Of a stretch of 64,000 bases of DNA, positions 26,137 to 34,953 are shown one piece after another. Position numbers and translations under genes: made by a program. Positions within the stretch are counted from its first letter, which is position 1. Every line of letters starts with the position of its first letter. This DNA comes from Tildeniella torsiva UHER 1998/13D (GTDB lineage: Bacteria > Cyanobacteriota > Cyanobacteriia > Phormidesmidales > Phormidesmidaceae), in NCBI GenBank assembly GCA_019358835.1, contig JAHHIH010000009.1:124001-188000 (forward strand). The letters are read 5' to 3'. Below the pieces are notes generated by a model that was not told the origin of the DNA, made no database searches, and was given only the letters and a program-made list of their open reading frames with translations.

Positions 26137-27081
26137 TCAGTTTGCTGGAAGCTGACCCAAATGACTTTGGGCTTTAGCTGCCCAGGTCGGGTTACCCATG
26201 GTGATGTAGAGGTTCTTGGCGTACTCCAGCACGGTACGGGCTTCATCAAAACGACCGAGTTGGATGAATGCTAGTCCTGCGCTGTAGTAGGCATCGGCAT
26301 AGCCACCGTTAATGTGAGTCGCTGTGCGAAACGAGTTGAGGGCAGTTTCGGTTTGGCCCTGGTTAAACCGGGCAATCCCTAGATTGTAGTGGGCTTGGGC
26401 ATAGCGGGGCTGAAGAGCGAGAGCCTGCAGCAGCACAGCCTCGGCTTCGGCATTGTGCTCCGTTTGCAGGTAAATGATGCCCCGCTGCAAAAAAGACTCA
26501 GGAGCATTGGGGCTGAACTGTCCGGCCTGTTCAAAGGCAGCTAGGGCCTCAGGAAAGCGCCCTTGGGATTGATAGACGAGGCCTAAGTTGTAGTGGGCAT
26601 TGCCTAAATCGGGCTGAATCGCGATCGCCCGCTGCAAATACTGTTCGGCCTGGTCGAGGTTGTTGCCCTCAATGAGGGCACCGCCCAGATTGGCGTAGGC
26701 CAAAGCAAACTGCGGATCGGCTCGAATCGCTGCCCAGAAGGCGGAGGCGGCTTCCTGAAGTTCACCCTTTTGGCGCAGGGCTAGACCAATGTTGTAGTGA
26801 GCAGCGGCCAGGGTGGGGTCGAGGGTTGCGGCCTGCTGAAACTGAGCCAGAGCACCGTCGATTTGCCCCTGCTGGACAAGGGCCAACCCCTGGTTGAGGG
26901 CAGCCTCTGCCGCTGCGGGCGGTGCATTCTGAGCGTAACCCGCGCTCGGATGCAGGGTGGGATAGAGGAGTGGGAATGCGATCGCAGCGGCGATCAAATT
27001 CCCTCGTAAATGCCACAACCGTCGTAAGTTGGCCCGTATCATGGCTTGCTGCAAAGGCCTTTGCTCCGATAGGACGCCCAT
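26137..27081 (-). CDS. Exported TPR-repeat protein
   Basis: 314 residues. An N-terminal signal-like stretch (LIAAAIAFPLLYPTLHPSAGYAQ, residues about 29-51) follows a basic head, so the product is probably periplasmic or membrane-anchored. From about residue 58 onward the protein consists of about seven 34-residue tetratricopeptide repeats (for example AAHYNIGLALRQKGELQEA and YNLGLVYQSQGRFPEAL). It is likely a scaffold; the partner is unknown. An in-frame ATG 13 codons downstream is an alternative start. About 340 bases of AT-rich upstream region separate it from the divergent LuxR-type gene. Confidence 0.88.
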   Translation of the reverse strand: MGVLSEQRPLQQAMIRANLRRLWHLRGNLIAAAIAFPLLYPTLHPSAGYAQNAPPAAAEAALNQGLALVQQGQIDGALAQFQQAATLDPTLAAAHYNIGLALRQKGELQEAASAFWAAIRADPQFALAYANLGGALIEGNNLDQAEQYLQRAIAIQPDLGNAHYNLGLVYQSQGRFPEALAAFEQAGQFSPNAPESFLQRGIIYLQTEHNAEAEAVLLQALALQPRYAQAHYNLGIARFNQGQTETALNSFRTATHINGGYADAYYSAGLAFIQLGRFDEARTVLEYAKNLYITMGNPTWAAKAQSHLGQLPAN

Positions 27082-27194
27082 AAGAGTATAGACAAGGGCT
27101 CACTTTTTCAACTCCTAAACCGATATTTGTTAACTCTTGTCAAGAAATAATGAATTTCTGGATCCAAAAAACTTATTCCAAAAAAGGGATATCA

Positions 27195-27208
27195 GTAAAT
27201 TTACGTAA
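27195..27208. promoter_or_regulatory. Overlapping palindromes in the 27082-27461 intergenic region
   Basis: GTAAATTTAC (27195-27204) and TTACGTAA (27201-27208) overlap, and CTTCATGAACGTGAAG lies about 20 bases further on. They sit between the divergent TPR and LuxR-type genes and could be regulator sites. I cannot assign them. Nothing else is recognisable in this region. Confidence 0.3.
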
Positions 27209-27461
27209 AAAATCGCCAAACTTTCCAGACTGGAGCTTCATGAACGTGAAGAATCTGTCAGTTCAAGGCGCTTTGTCGCCGTCAGTGGCCACCGCTGCCG
27301 CCGCAACCCTGTAGAAACCACTTAGAAAACTGTCCTCTGTGTGCGGAGATCTCCTCCTTTGAGTTGAGGTTCTCCCTATCGCAAATAGTCAAGCGCAAAT
27401 TAACAAGCTGTGTTTCCGGATGACTCCTTTAACTCTGTTGTGTTTTCAACCAGGTAGCCCC

Positions 27462-28073
27462 ATGGTCACTATGAGTTCATCCACCACCCTCTCTAACTCT
27501 CGTTTTATTGCCCCCGAACCGACCCAGGAGAACAACGCCAATCTACCCCTGCTTAGCGCCGTGCTCGAAGGCTTTGTTGACGGCATTTTAGTGCTGACCG
27601 AAGACGGCACCTGTGTACACAGTAATCAGAAGGGTAGAATTCTCTGCCGCGACCTCAGCGACGGCAATAGCACCAGCCCTCTACCCGCCAATCTCAAAGC
27701 CATGTGCGTGCACCTGTTAGAAAGCCGTGAGTTTTATCCCGATACCCTAATGGTTCTCACCCAGGAGCTGACAGCGCGCTCTGGCCACCAAATTCGAGCC
27801 CGCATCCAGTGGCTCGATCTGCCCGCCACGGCCCAATCCTATTTGCTGGTTTCCCTAGAAAATAAAACCCGCTCAGCCCACGCCTCCGCCATGCTTGAGG
27901 CGATCCAGTACAACCTTACTCCCCGTGAGCGCGCGGTGTGGGTATTGCGCCGCGCCAATCGCACCTACGACGAAATCGCCCAGGAGCTTTACATTACCGT
28001 CAATACTGTGAAGCGCCACCTCAAGAGCATCTATGCCAAGCGGAAGGAGGTGATTGAGGCGATCGCAAACTAA
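27462..28073 (+). CDS. LuxR-type transcriptional regulator
   Basis: About 203 residues. The C-terminal 60 residues are a LuxR/FixJ helix-turn-helix: LTPRERAVWVLRRANRTYDE then IAQELYITVNTVKRHLKSIY. The N-terminal part (LPLLSAVLEGFVDGILVLTE and following) reads as a PAS-like sensor with no visible ligand residue, and there is no phospho-acceptor receiver domain. It is probably a cytosolic DNA-binding regulator answering a small molecule or partner. Starts at 27420, 27462 and 27471 are all in frame; I took 27462 because a weak AGG lies seven bases upstream. Confidence 0.8.
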   Translation: MVTMSSSTTLSNSRFIAPEPTQENNANLPLLSAVLEGFVDGILVLTEDGTCVHSNQKGRILCRDLSDGNSTSPLPANLKAMCVHLLESREFYPDTLMVLTQELTARSGHQIRARIQWLDLPATAQSYLLVSLENKTRSAHASAMLEAIQYNLTPRERAVWVLRRANRTYDEIAQELYITVNTVKRHLKSIYAKRKEVIEAIAN

Positions 28074-28252
28074 CCTCCAGCAACCAACCGCGTCGTTGGA
28101 GATCCCCTTAGGCCACTCTCCGTGCTGCGTAGCTCTAGCTATTCCCTAGGGGTTAGCCCCCACCCCTGACGGTAAGGTAGAGTCAGAAAAAGCCCTGCTC
28201 CATGAAATCAAACTCTGGAGCGGGGCAGACCTACCCTTCTCCACCTTCGCCC

Positions 28253-29032
28253 ATGCTGCCTAAGGATGATCTGCTCAGATCCACAGAAAATCGCGACTGC
28301 CTAGCCCGCATCCTAGATCAGGCCGAGCAGGCCATTAAAACCTGGGACGTTGTCGTCACCGATTTTTTGTCACCCCCAGATCAGATCGAGGCCAAAGCGC
28401 TGCTTCAGCGCTTAACTGATCTTCACAGCCTGGTCTGGGGTGGCTACCCCCAGGCTGAGCGTCAGCGGCTGGCGATCGCCCGATCCGATATCCCCCTCGA
28501 TCAGAGCCAAATCCCCCTATCGCTCCTGACAGTAGGGGGAAACTTCATGTTCGACCCCGCTAGCCACGGCGACTTTTTGGGGGCCCTGCTCGGCACCGGT
28601 CTCCACCGTGACAAAGTGGGCGACATCATCGTGCTAGGCGAGCGTGGGGCGCAGGCGATCATTGTGCCCGAACTGGCAGAATTTCTCATCCAATCGCTTA
28701 CTCAAGTGCGCTCCGTACCCGTAAAGACCCAGCCGCTAGAGTGGGATCAGCTACGGGTGCGTGCGCCTCAGAAAAAAGACCTAACCACTGTTGAGGCCTC
28801 CCTCAGGCTCGATGCGATCGCCTCTGCTGGGTTCGGCATGTCGCGCAGCAAAATGGCCGACTTGATCAACAGCGGCGATGTGCGCGTGAACTGGAAGCCG
28901 GTCACCCAAGCCAGCTACACCCTGACCACTGGAGACTTAATCGCAATTCGCGGCAAGGGAAGGCTTGAAATTGGTGAAATCGCCGTTACTAAAAAAGAGC
29001 GCTATCGCGTCAGCTTGACTCGCTATAGCTAG
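28253..29032 (+). CDS. Photosystem II S4-domain protein
   Basis: About 259 residues. It begins MLPKDDLLRSTENRDCLARI and continues EQAIKTWDVVVTDFLSPP, the start typical of the cyanobacterial/chloroplast photosystem II S4-domain family (TIGR03069, YlmH-related). A central YlmH-like region (GVILGERGAQAI-type, here DIIVLGERGAQAIIV) precedes a C-terminal S4 RNA-binding domain: LRLDAIASAGFGMSRSKMAD, LINSGDVRVNWK and GDLIAIRGKGRLEI. A role in RNA binding linked to PSII biogenesis is the family view. A start at 28202 would add 17 low-complexity residues. Confidence 0.88.
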   Translation: MLPKDDLLRSTENRDCLARILDQAEQAIKTWDVVVTDFLSPPDQIEAKALLQRLTDLHSLVWGGYPQAERQRLAIARSDIPLDQSQIPLSLLTVGGNFMFDPASHGDFLGALLGTGLHRDKVGDIIVLGERGAQAIIVPELAEFLIQSLTQVRSVPVKTQPLEWDQLRVRAPQKKDLTTVEASLRLDAIASAGFGMSRSKMADLINSGDVRVNWKPVTQASYTLTTGDLIAIRGKGRLEIGEIAVTKKERYRVSLTRYS

Positions 29033-29156
29033 CGACAAGGGATGGGCTAGCCATGACAGGTTTATTTGCTTAACTACGCTAGTGCCAGCCCTTAGGCCAA
29101 GCAAACGTGCTGTTCCCCTACTTTGCTTCTCAATCACGGATGCTTTTAGCAAGAAC

Positions 29157-29190
29157 ATAAAAAAGGGGAAAGCCCACAGTGGACTTTCCC
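29157..29190 (-). terminator. Rho-independent terminator of the CDP-sugar operon
   Basis: On the minus strand GGGAAAGTCCAC-T-GTGGGCTTTCCC (29190-29166) forms a 12-bp stem with one G-U type mismatch, followed by a run of six or more Ts. It lies 41 bases beyond the last gene of the operon. Confidence 0.85.
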
Positions 29191-29230
29191 TCTTGCATTA
29201 AGCCTGTTGAGCAGTAGGAAATTGCTCTAG

Positions 29231-30589
29231 CTACGCTACCCCTACCAGGGATTTTTGTGGAGCAAACATAGCGTTTTGCTCAGCCCGCAGCTTGTCGCAC
29301 AGACGCCCAGGGGGAAGTTCAACATCGTCGTAGGTTAACGTCTGATCCTTAGCAACATCCCGCTTTAGCCTACAGCCCTCAGCTAGCCCCACCGGCAGCA
29401 AGTTTTCCGCCGCGGTAATTTCAGCGGTTTCGCACTCGCCGTAGGTCATAAAGCCGCCAATGCAGTCGATGGTTTCGCCAGCTTTCAGGTCGATTTTTGC
29501 GGTGGTCACCACATCGACCTTCTGACCAGCAATAGGGGTCATAACGGCGTCGCCAAACAACACAACGCGAGCGACCGACAGTGGCACTTCAAAGTGGCAC
29601 AGGTGGTAGGGGGTGTAGAAGCTATATAGAGGCCCCTCGCCCAGCTTGTAGAGGTTTAGATAATGGCGCTGTTTGGGATCATCGTGGGTGCCAAATACGT
29701 AGACCCCCGGTCCTGGCTTGACTGCCACAACATAGTCAACAATACCGCCTAGCTCCTTGAGCTGGTCAACATCGTATAGCTTGGTCAAGTCATCAATGTG
29801 GCCGGTGTAGTTGAGACCGTACTGCTTCACCAGCTCATCCTGATGGAGCCTAAAGTCATGGCCCAGCATGCCGCGCTTAGCGACAGTCATACCGGTAGCA
29901 TTAGCCACAATGGCCTGCTCAAAAGAGACTTTAGTACCATCGGCAAAGCTGGTTACCATGTTTACGTTCTGCCCCCACTGTTCAGCAAATCCCTTTTGAG
30001 TAGTGGGGTTACGGTAGGGGTCTTGCAGGCCCTTGATGTTGCCGCACACCAGTGGGGTAAGGCCAATGCTCTTAACAAAGCGGTAGAGGTTCATTTCAAC
30101 CCCAGGCTGGTCGCCGTCACAGGCTGACAAAATCACCCCAGCTTTGTCTGCGTAGGTCTTGAGAATGGGGCCGATGGTGCCATCTAGCTCAGCGTTCATG
30201 AGCACGACGTGCTTCTTGTGGGCGATCGCCTCCATCACCACATGGGCACCAAACTCTACCGCACCAGTGACCTCAATCAGAGCATCGATCCCCTCTGCTC
30301 GACACAGCAGCATCGGGTCATCGGTAACGGCATAGCCGCCCGTCGCAATACTGTCTTCTAAGTCAGTCACAGTGGAGACGACGTTAATATTCTCGACGCC
30401 TGCTTCTTGATAAGCCCGCTTGGCGGTATCTACATTGCGATTTGAGATCGCCACCAGCTCCATACCCGGCACAGAGTTAATCATTTGGTTCGCGACCCCG
30501 CGCCCCATAAACCCTGCGCCGATCATCCCCACTCGAACTGGGTTGCCGGCTTCCTGTCTGGCTTTTAACGCCGTATCAACAATAAACAT
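29231..30589 (-). CDS. COG4091-type oxidoreductase (homoserine dehydrogenase-like with C-terminal SAF domain)
   Basis: 452 residues. The N-terminal Rossmann part has VRVGMIGAGFMGRGVANQM and resembles homoserine dehydrogenase. The middle (IEVTGAVEFGAHVVMEAIAH, LSACDGDQPGVEMNLYRFV) fits the same family. Residues about 365-435 are an SAF domain (LPVGLAEGCRLKRDVAKDQ), as in sialic-acid synthase antifreeze-like tails. Such proteins recur in sugar-nucleotide clusters, where they probably reduce or oxidise a modified sugar; true homoserine metabolism is unlikely. It is the last gene of a five-gene minus-strand operon and lies 100 bases after the rfbC-like gene. Confidence 0.85.
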   Translation of the reverse strand: MFIVDTALKARQEAGNPVRVGMIGAGFMGRGVANQMINSVPGMELVAISNRNVDTAKRAYQEAGVENINVVSTVTDLEDSIATGGYAVTDDPMLLCRAEGIDALIEVTGAVEFGAHVVMEAIAHKKHVVLMNAELDGTIGPILKTYADKAGVILSACDGDQPGVEMNLYRFVKSIGLTPLVCGNIKGLQDPYRNPTTQKGFAEQWGQNVNMVTSFADGTKVSFEQAIVANATGMTVAKRGMLGHDFRLHQDELVKQYGLNYTGHIDDLTKLYDVDQLKELGGIVDYVVAVKPGPGVYVFGTHDDPKQRHYLNLYKLGEGPLYSFYTPYHLCHFEVPLSVARVVLFGDAVMTPIAGQKVDVVTTAKIDLKAGETIDCIGGFMTYGECETAEITAAENLLPVGLAEGCRLKRDVAKDQTLTYDDVELPPGRLCDKLRAEQNAMFAPQKSLVGVA

Positions 30590-30689
30590 GGTGTTTAAAC
30601 CTAAGCGATAGATCAGGTTGAAATAGCGGAATAAAGGCCAGTTCTTTTATTGAGGGTTGCTCTCAGTAAAAGAACTGGCAGAGAGTTAC

Positions 30690-31220
30690 CTAGCCCTTAA
30701 AGGGAGGCCACTTAGCATCTTTTTCAGAAATAACCGTCACGGGAATCGGCCATTCAATGCCAAAGGTGGGGTCATCATAACGAATGCCCTGCTCGTAACC
30801 AGGCGAGTAAAACTCACCTACTTGGTAGATCACTTCGGCATCGTCGGTCAGTGCCTGGTAGCCGTGGGCAAACAGCTCGGGTACGTACAGTGCCTTACGG
30901 TTGTCAGCACTTAGCTCAATGCCAAAGTGCTGCATGTAAGTCGGAGAATCAGGTCGAATATCGATGATGACATCGTAGATAGCGCCGCGAGTGCAGCGCA
31001 CCAGCTTAGTCTCGGCGGCTGGGGCCAGCTGGTAATGCATGCCGCGCAGAGTGCCTTTTTTATAGTTAAAAGACATGTTGCACTGGGCAACCATAGGCTT
31101 TAACCCATGCTCTTCAAACTCTTTGGCGCAAAAAGTACGAGCAAAGCCGCCTCGGTCGTCGCTGCGAATTTCGAGATCGATGACAAAAGCATCTTTAAGA
31201 TTAGTTGCTTCAAAAATCAT
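30690..31220 (-). CDS. RmlC/RfbC-type sugar-nucleotide 3,5-epimerase
   Basis: 176 residues, cupin fold, the usual length. The family motifs are visible: RDDRGGFARTF-like SDDRGGFARTF at the start, GTLRGMHYQ with the catalytic histidine, and VPELFAHGYQALTDDAEVIY with a conserved tyrosine further on. In rhamnose synthesis RmlC epimerises dTDP-4-keto-6-deoxyglucose at C3 and C5. Here the neighbour is a CDP-sugar enzyme, so the substrate may be a CDP-linked 4-keto sugar. It starts two bases after the epimerase stop, suggesting translational coupling. Confidence 0.9.
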   Translation of the reverse strand: MIFEATNLKDAFVIDLEIRSDDRGGFARTFCAKEFEEHGLKPMVAQCNMSFNYKKGTLRGMHYQLAPAAETKLVRCTRGAIYDVIIDIRPDSPTYMQHFGIELSADNRKALYVPELFAHGYQALTDDAEVIYQVGEFYSPGYEQGIRYDDPTFGIEWPIPVTVISEKDAKWPPFKG

Positions 31221-31222
31221 GG

Positions 31223-32248
31223 CTAGCTCCAGAAGAAATCTTTATCGATTTGCTGGGTACGAATGAGATACTCCAGCTGCTTGAGACGGGTGAACCCGCG
31301 AGAGGTAAACATCTCTTCGGTCATATCAATTTGCTGGAACACCTTTAAAAGTTGCTCCGCACCGCGTCTGGCATCCCAGTCGCACTTAAATCCGGGCAGT
31401 ACGCTGTTGATTTTGTCGAAGGATACGCGATAGCTGCGATTGTCTGTGTCAGGCTTGCCAAAGCTCAGCTGACATTCAGGGAAAGTCTCTGCAACGATCG
31501 TGGCAATTTCGCGCACCTGGTAGTTGTGGTTGGTGTCGCCAACGTTGAAAACTTGGTTGTGGACAATATCGCGGGGAGCTTCGAGAGCACAGATAATTGA
31601 CTTAGCAATATCTAAACCGTGCACCAGAGGTCGCCATGGAGTACCGTCGCTGGTCATGCGAATTTCTTTGGTTGTCCAGGCTAACCCCGAGAGGTTGTTG
31701 AGCACAATATCAAAGCGCATGCGGGGAGATGCCCCATAGGCGGTGGCGTTCCGCATGAAGGTGGGAGAGAAGTCATCGTCCGCCATCGGCTTCAGATCTT
31801 GCTCAACAAGAGTTTTGCATTTAGCGTAGGCGGTTTGAGGATTGACCTCAGACTCCTCGGTAACGTAGTCATCACCTTCAGCAACGCCGTAAACGCTACA
31901 GGATGACATATAGACAAATCGACGCACCCCAGCGGCCTTGGCTAATTCTGCTAGGCGTACAGACCCTTTGTGGTTGATGTCATAGGTGATGGTGGGGGCG
32001 AGCTTGCCTAGGGGATCGTTAGAGAGCTCAGCCATGTGAACAATGGCTTCTACACCCTCAAGATCGGCAGCCTCAATGTTGCGAATATCTTTGTTTAGGG
32101 TTTTAGCCGACGAGTTGATGCCGTTGTAAAGCCACCCTGCTTTGTAAAAGCCGGTATCGACTCCAACAACGTCATGGCCTTTTTGCAAGAGTAACGGAGC
32201 TAGCAAACAGCCGAGATAGCCTTCTGTACCAGTAACTAATACTTTCAT
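31223..32248 (-). CDS. NAD-dependent sugar-nucleotide epimerase/dehydratase (extended SDR)
   Basis: 341 residues. It has the NAD-binding TGTEGYLGCLL at the N-terminus, the MSSCSVYG strand and the catalytic YAKCK (YxxxK). The C-terminal part has PLVHGLDIAKSIICAL and NVGDTNHNYQVREIA, typical of nucleotide-sugar modifying extended SDRs. It does not carry the signature I would expect of CDP-glucose 4,6-dehydratase (RfbG), so reaction and substrate remain open. It lies between the lhgO-like gene (24 bases) and the rfbC-like gene (2 bases). Confidence 0.88.
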   Translation of the reverse strand: MKVLVTGTEGYLGCLLAPLLLQKGHDVVGVDTGFYKAGWLYNGINSSAKTLNKDIRNIEAADLEGVEAIVHMAELSNDPLGKLAPTITYDINHKGSVRLAELAKAAGVRRFVYMSSCSVYGVAEGDDYVTEESEVNPQTAYAKCKTLVEQDLKPMADDDFSPTFMRNATAYGASPRMRFDIVLNNLSGLAWTTKEIRMTSDGTPWRPLVHGLDIAKSIICALEAPRDIVHNQVFNVGDTNHNYQVREIATIVAETFPECQLSFGKPDTDNRSYRVSFDKINSVLPGFKCDWDARRGAEQLLKVFQQIDMTEEMFTSRGFTRLKQLEYLIRTQQIDKDFFWS

Positions 32249-32272
32249 GAGTGAATTCCTGTTTGAGTGTGA

Positions 32273-33493
32273 CTAGAGTGCAACAGAGGTCGGAGCCGTG
32301 GCATTAACCACTTGGGAGGCGACCTCTTTACCGATTTCCAGAGAGGATGTGGCTGCTGGGGACGGCGCGTTCAAGACATGAATTGACCGCTCCCCGTTGA
32401 CGATAAGGAAGTCATCAACCAAACTGCCGTTGTTCATTAGGGCTTGAGCCCGTACCCCGGCATGGGTAGGAACGACGTCTTCACTGCGAACCTCTGGAAT
32501 GAGGCGTTGCAGGCTTTTGACGAAGGCCGCTTTGCTGAAGGAGCGAACGATTTCACGGACACCTTCATCCGCATGCTTTGAGGCCAGCTTCCAGAAGCCT
32601 GGATAAGCCATCACTTCAGCAAAGTCTTTCAGATCGAAATCAGTCTTTTTGTAGCCTTCTCGCTTCATGCTTAGGACAGCGTTGGGCCCAGCGTGAACGC
32701 TACCATCGATCATTTTGGTGAAGTGCACCCCAAGGAAGGGGAAGCTGGGGTTGGGTACCGGATAGATCAAGGTATTGACCATATGTCTTTTCTCGGGCAC
32801 TAGCTCGTAGTACTCACCGCGAAAAGGCACGATCTTTGCTGATGGCTTGAGGTTAGCCATTTGAGCTACTCGATCTGAGAATAGCCCCGCGCAGTTAATT
32901 AAAAACTTCGCTTTTATGGTGCCTTTGTTGGTTTCTAGAACCACGTTTTGTGGCTCTAGAGAGATGCCTAACACTTTAGTATTCAAGCGGAGATCGTTGT
33001 CGAACTCTTGAATAATCTCAATGTATTTTTGGCAAACCGCTTTGTAATTAACGATGCCGGTCGAATCTACCTTGACAGCAGCAATGCAGTTGACGTAAGG
33101 TTCGACCTCCTTAACTTGCTCAGGCGTAATCTTGGTAACGGGAATTTCGTTTTGAAGACCGCGCTGGAAGAGATTCTCTAGGAGTGGTAGTTCTTTTTCT
33201 TGGGTTGCAACGATGACCTTGCCGCAGACGTCATAGGGAATGTCATGCTGGCGGCAAAAGTCTACCATTGACTGACAGCCTGCCCGGCTAAATTTTGCTT
33301 TGAAGCTGCCGGGTTTGTAGTAGATGCCGGAGTGAATGACTCCGCTGTTGTTACCTGTTTGGTGATAGGCCCAAGAGGATTCTTTTTCGATGACGGTAAT
33401 TTTGGCGCTGGGGAGCATTTGGCTCAGCTTCATGGCTGTAGCCAGGCCCACAATGCCACCGCCAATAATGGCGTAGTCGTAGGTATTGGACAT
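32273..33493 (-). CDS. lhgO: L-2-hydroxyglutarate oxidase-like FAD-dependent oxidoreductase
   Basis: 406 residues, DAO fold. The FAD-binding YDYAIIGGGIVGLATAMKL is at the N-terminus, followed by SWAYHQTGNNSGVIHSGIYY, both typical of LhgO (YgaF). VINCAGLFSDRVA-like FLINCAGLFSDRVAQM and a C-terminal glycine-poor NAPSPAATSSLEIG are also present. LhgO oxidises L-2-hydroxyglutarate to 2-oxoglutarate, but homologues inside sugar-nucleotide operons may oxidise another hydroxy acid. Two sampled 60-base lines here count 38-40% GC, well below neighbouring genes, which hints at transfer. The gene lies second in the operon. Confidence 0.85.
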   Translation of the reverse strand: MSNTYDYAIIGGGIVGLATAMKLSQMLPSAKITVIEKESSWAYHQTGNNSGVIHSGIYYKPGSFKAKFSRAGCQSMVDFCRQHDIPYDVCGKVIVATQEKELPLLENLFQRGLQNEIPVTKITPEQVKEVEPYVNCIAAVKVDSTGIVNYKAVCQKYIEIIQEFDNDLRLNTKVLGISLEPQNVVLETNKGTIKAKFLINCAGLFSDRVAQMANLKPSAKIVPFRGEYYELVPEKRHMVNTLIYPVPNPSFPFLGVHFTKMIDGSVHAGPNAVLSMKREGYKKTDFDLKDFAEVMAYPGFWKLASKHADEGVREIVRSFSKAAFVKSLQRLIPEVRSEDVVPTHAGVRAQALMNNGSLVDDFLIVNGERSIHVLNAPSPAATSSLEIGKEVASQVVNATAPTSVAL

Positions 33494-33547
33494 TATGTTT
33501 GCTCTAGTTCGCAGTTATACAGGCTGTTTTGGAACGCAAGGCTTGAA

Positions 33548-34321
33548 TTACCAAACTTTCCAGGGGGCTTCTCCAGATTTCCATAATCCTTCAAGATTAT
33601 TTTTGTCTCGAAGAGTATCCATAGGTTGCCAGAATCCATCGTGCCGATAGGCTGACAATTGACCCATCTCAGCCAGCTTAGTTAGGGGCTCATGCTCCCA
33701 CATGACGTCTTCATCCGGGATAAAGTCGATAACTTGGGGGTCTAAGACAAAATAGCCACCGTTAACATAGGCTTCATCGCCATCGGCTTTTTCAGCAAAG
33801 GATGCGATCGTGGTTTGCCCTTCATGTAATGCGATCGCCCCAAATCGACCAGGTGGCTTGACTGCGGTAAGCGTAGCCAGGGTACCCTGCGCCTCGTGGA
33901 ACTTGATGAGTTCGGTGACGTTTACATCGCTAACCCCGTCTCCATAGGTGAAACAAAAGGGCTCAGGCCCGATATATTCTCTTACCCGCTTGAGACGTCC
34001 ACCAGTTAGTGTTGATGCGCCAGTATCGATTAGCGTAACTTTCCATGGCTCAGCTTTGCCATTATGGATATTCATTTGGTTGTAGCGCAGGTCAAAGGTT
34101 ACATCTGACATGTGCAAAAAGTAGTTGGCAAAATACTCTTTGATGACATAGCCTTTGTAGCCACAGCAAACGATGAAATCGTTAATACCGTGGGCAGCAT
34201 AAATTTTCATGATGTGCCAGAGGATGGGATAGCCCCCAACCTCAACCATGGGTTTAGGCTTGATGCTAGTCTCTTCACTTAGACGAGTACCTAAACCACC
34301 AGCTAATATAACTGCTTTCAT
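33548..34321 (-). CDS. rfbF: Glucose-1-phosphate cytidylyltransferase
   Basis: 257 residues. The nucleotidyltransferase start [20 protein letters not shown] then [18 protein letters not shown] is the RfbF signature. [14 protein letters not shown] supplies the metal-binding Asp. The enzyme makes CDP-glucose, the precursor of 3,6-dideoxyhexoses and branched CDP-sugars in O-antigens. It is the first gene of the operon, with a 54-base gap to the lhgO-like gene. A gene for CDP-glucose 4,6-dehydratase is not recognisable nearby. Confidence 0.95.
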   Translation of the reverse strand: MKAVILAGGLGTRLSEETSIKPKPMVEVGGYPILWHIMKIYAAHGINDFIVCCGYKGYVIKEYFANYFLHMSDVTFDLRYNQMNIHNGKAEPWKVTLIDTGASTLTGGRLKRVREYIGPEPFCFTYGDGVSDVNVTELIKFHEAQGTLATLTAVKPPGRFGAIALHEGQTTIASFAEKADGDEAYVNGGYFVLDPQVIDFIPDEDVMWEHEPLTKLAEMGQLSAYRHDGFWQPMDTLRDKNNLEGLWKSGEAPWKVW

Positions 34322-34953
34322 AAACCCTCTAGAAATTGATAAAACTAGGAAGTTCTGGTCTTTGATCCGATGCGCTCAGCTTACGGAAGCTGAATTATGG
34401 TCTAACTCGTTGCAGTCTATAGAAATACTGCTATGTCAAGTCAATATCCTCATTTTTCGTAGAAAATTCTATTTGCCTAGGGCTAGAGAATTAAGCTGGA
34501 GCCAAGCGAATCTCTGGTTTAAGTATTCTTACCGTAGCTTACGTCAGGCCTTTACACTCTACCTGCTATCTTCAGTGGCATTAACAAGTTTTTAACTTGA
34601 TCATGAAGTTGTGCACTTTTAGGACTAGTGGAAGCGCTGCCAGGATGGAATCAGCATGCTTGAGTATGACCTAGGCCTTTCTCTATAGTGACGATGAAGA
34701 TGATTACGCTTGCCTTAGATTCGCCTAGTGGCTAGCTTAGCCCTGACCCGGACTATCATTATGAGCAGTCGGTGAAGTCAAATCGTCAGCGTGTGAAAAC
34801 CCCATAAATATAGTTGGAGCTATTCAAATCTAACCTTTTCGGGTTAGATCAGCCTTAAAGTACCCTACTGGGAGTTTGGGCTAACTCTAGAAAAGTAGAA
34901 AATTAAAAAAATAAATTTATTGTGAACGAACAGCGTCTGTGGAATAGCCCTAG
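34322..34953. other. AT-rich intergenic region upstream of rfbF
   Basis: About 630 bases without a convincing gene. It holds one stem-loop (ATCTAACC / GGTTAGAT, 34828-34849) and AT-rich tracts, and should contain the operon promoter. A plus-strand open frame that begins inside rfbF and ends at 34595 has no protein-like features. Confidence 0.5.

Noticed and set aside
34248-34595. Plus-strand frame of 115 codons overlapping rfbF
   Set aside because: Starts antisense inside rfbF and has no family motif or ribosome-binding site.
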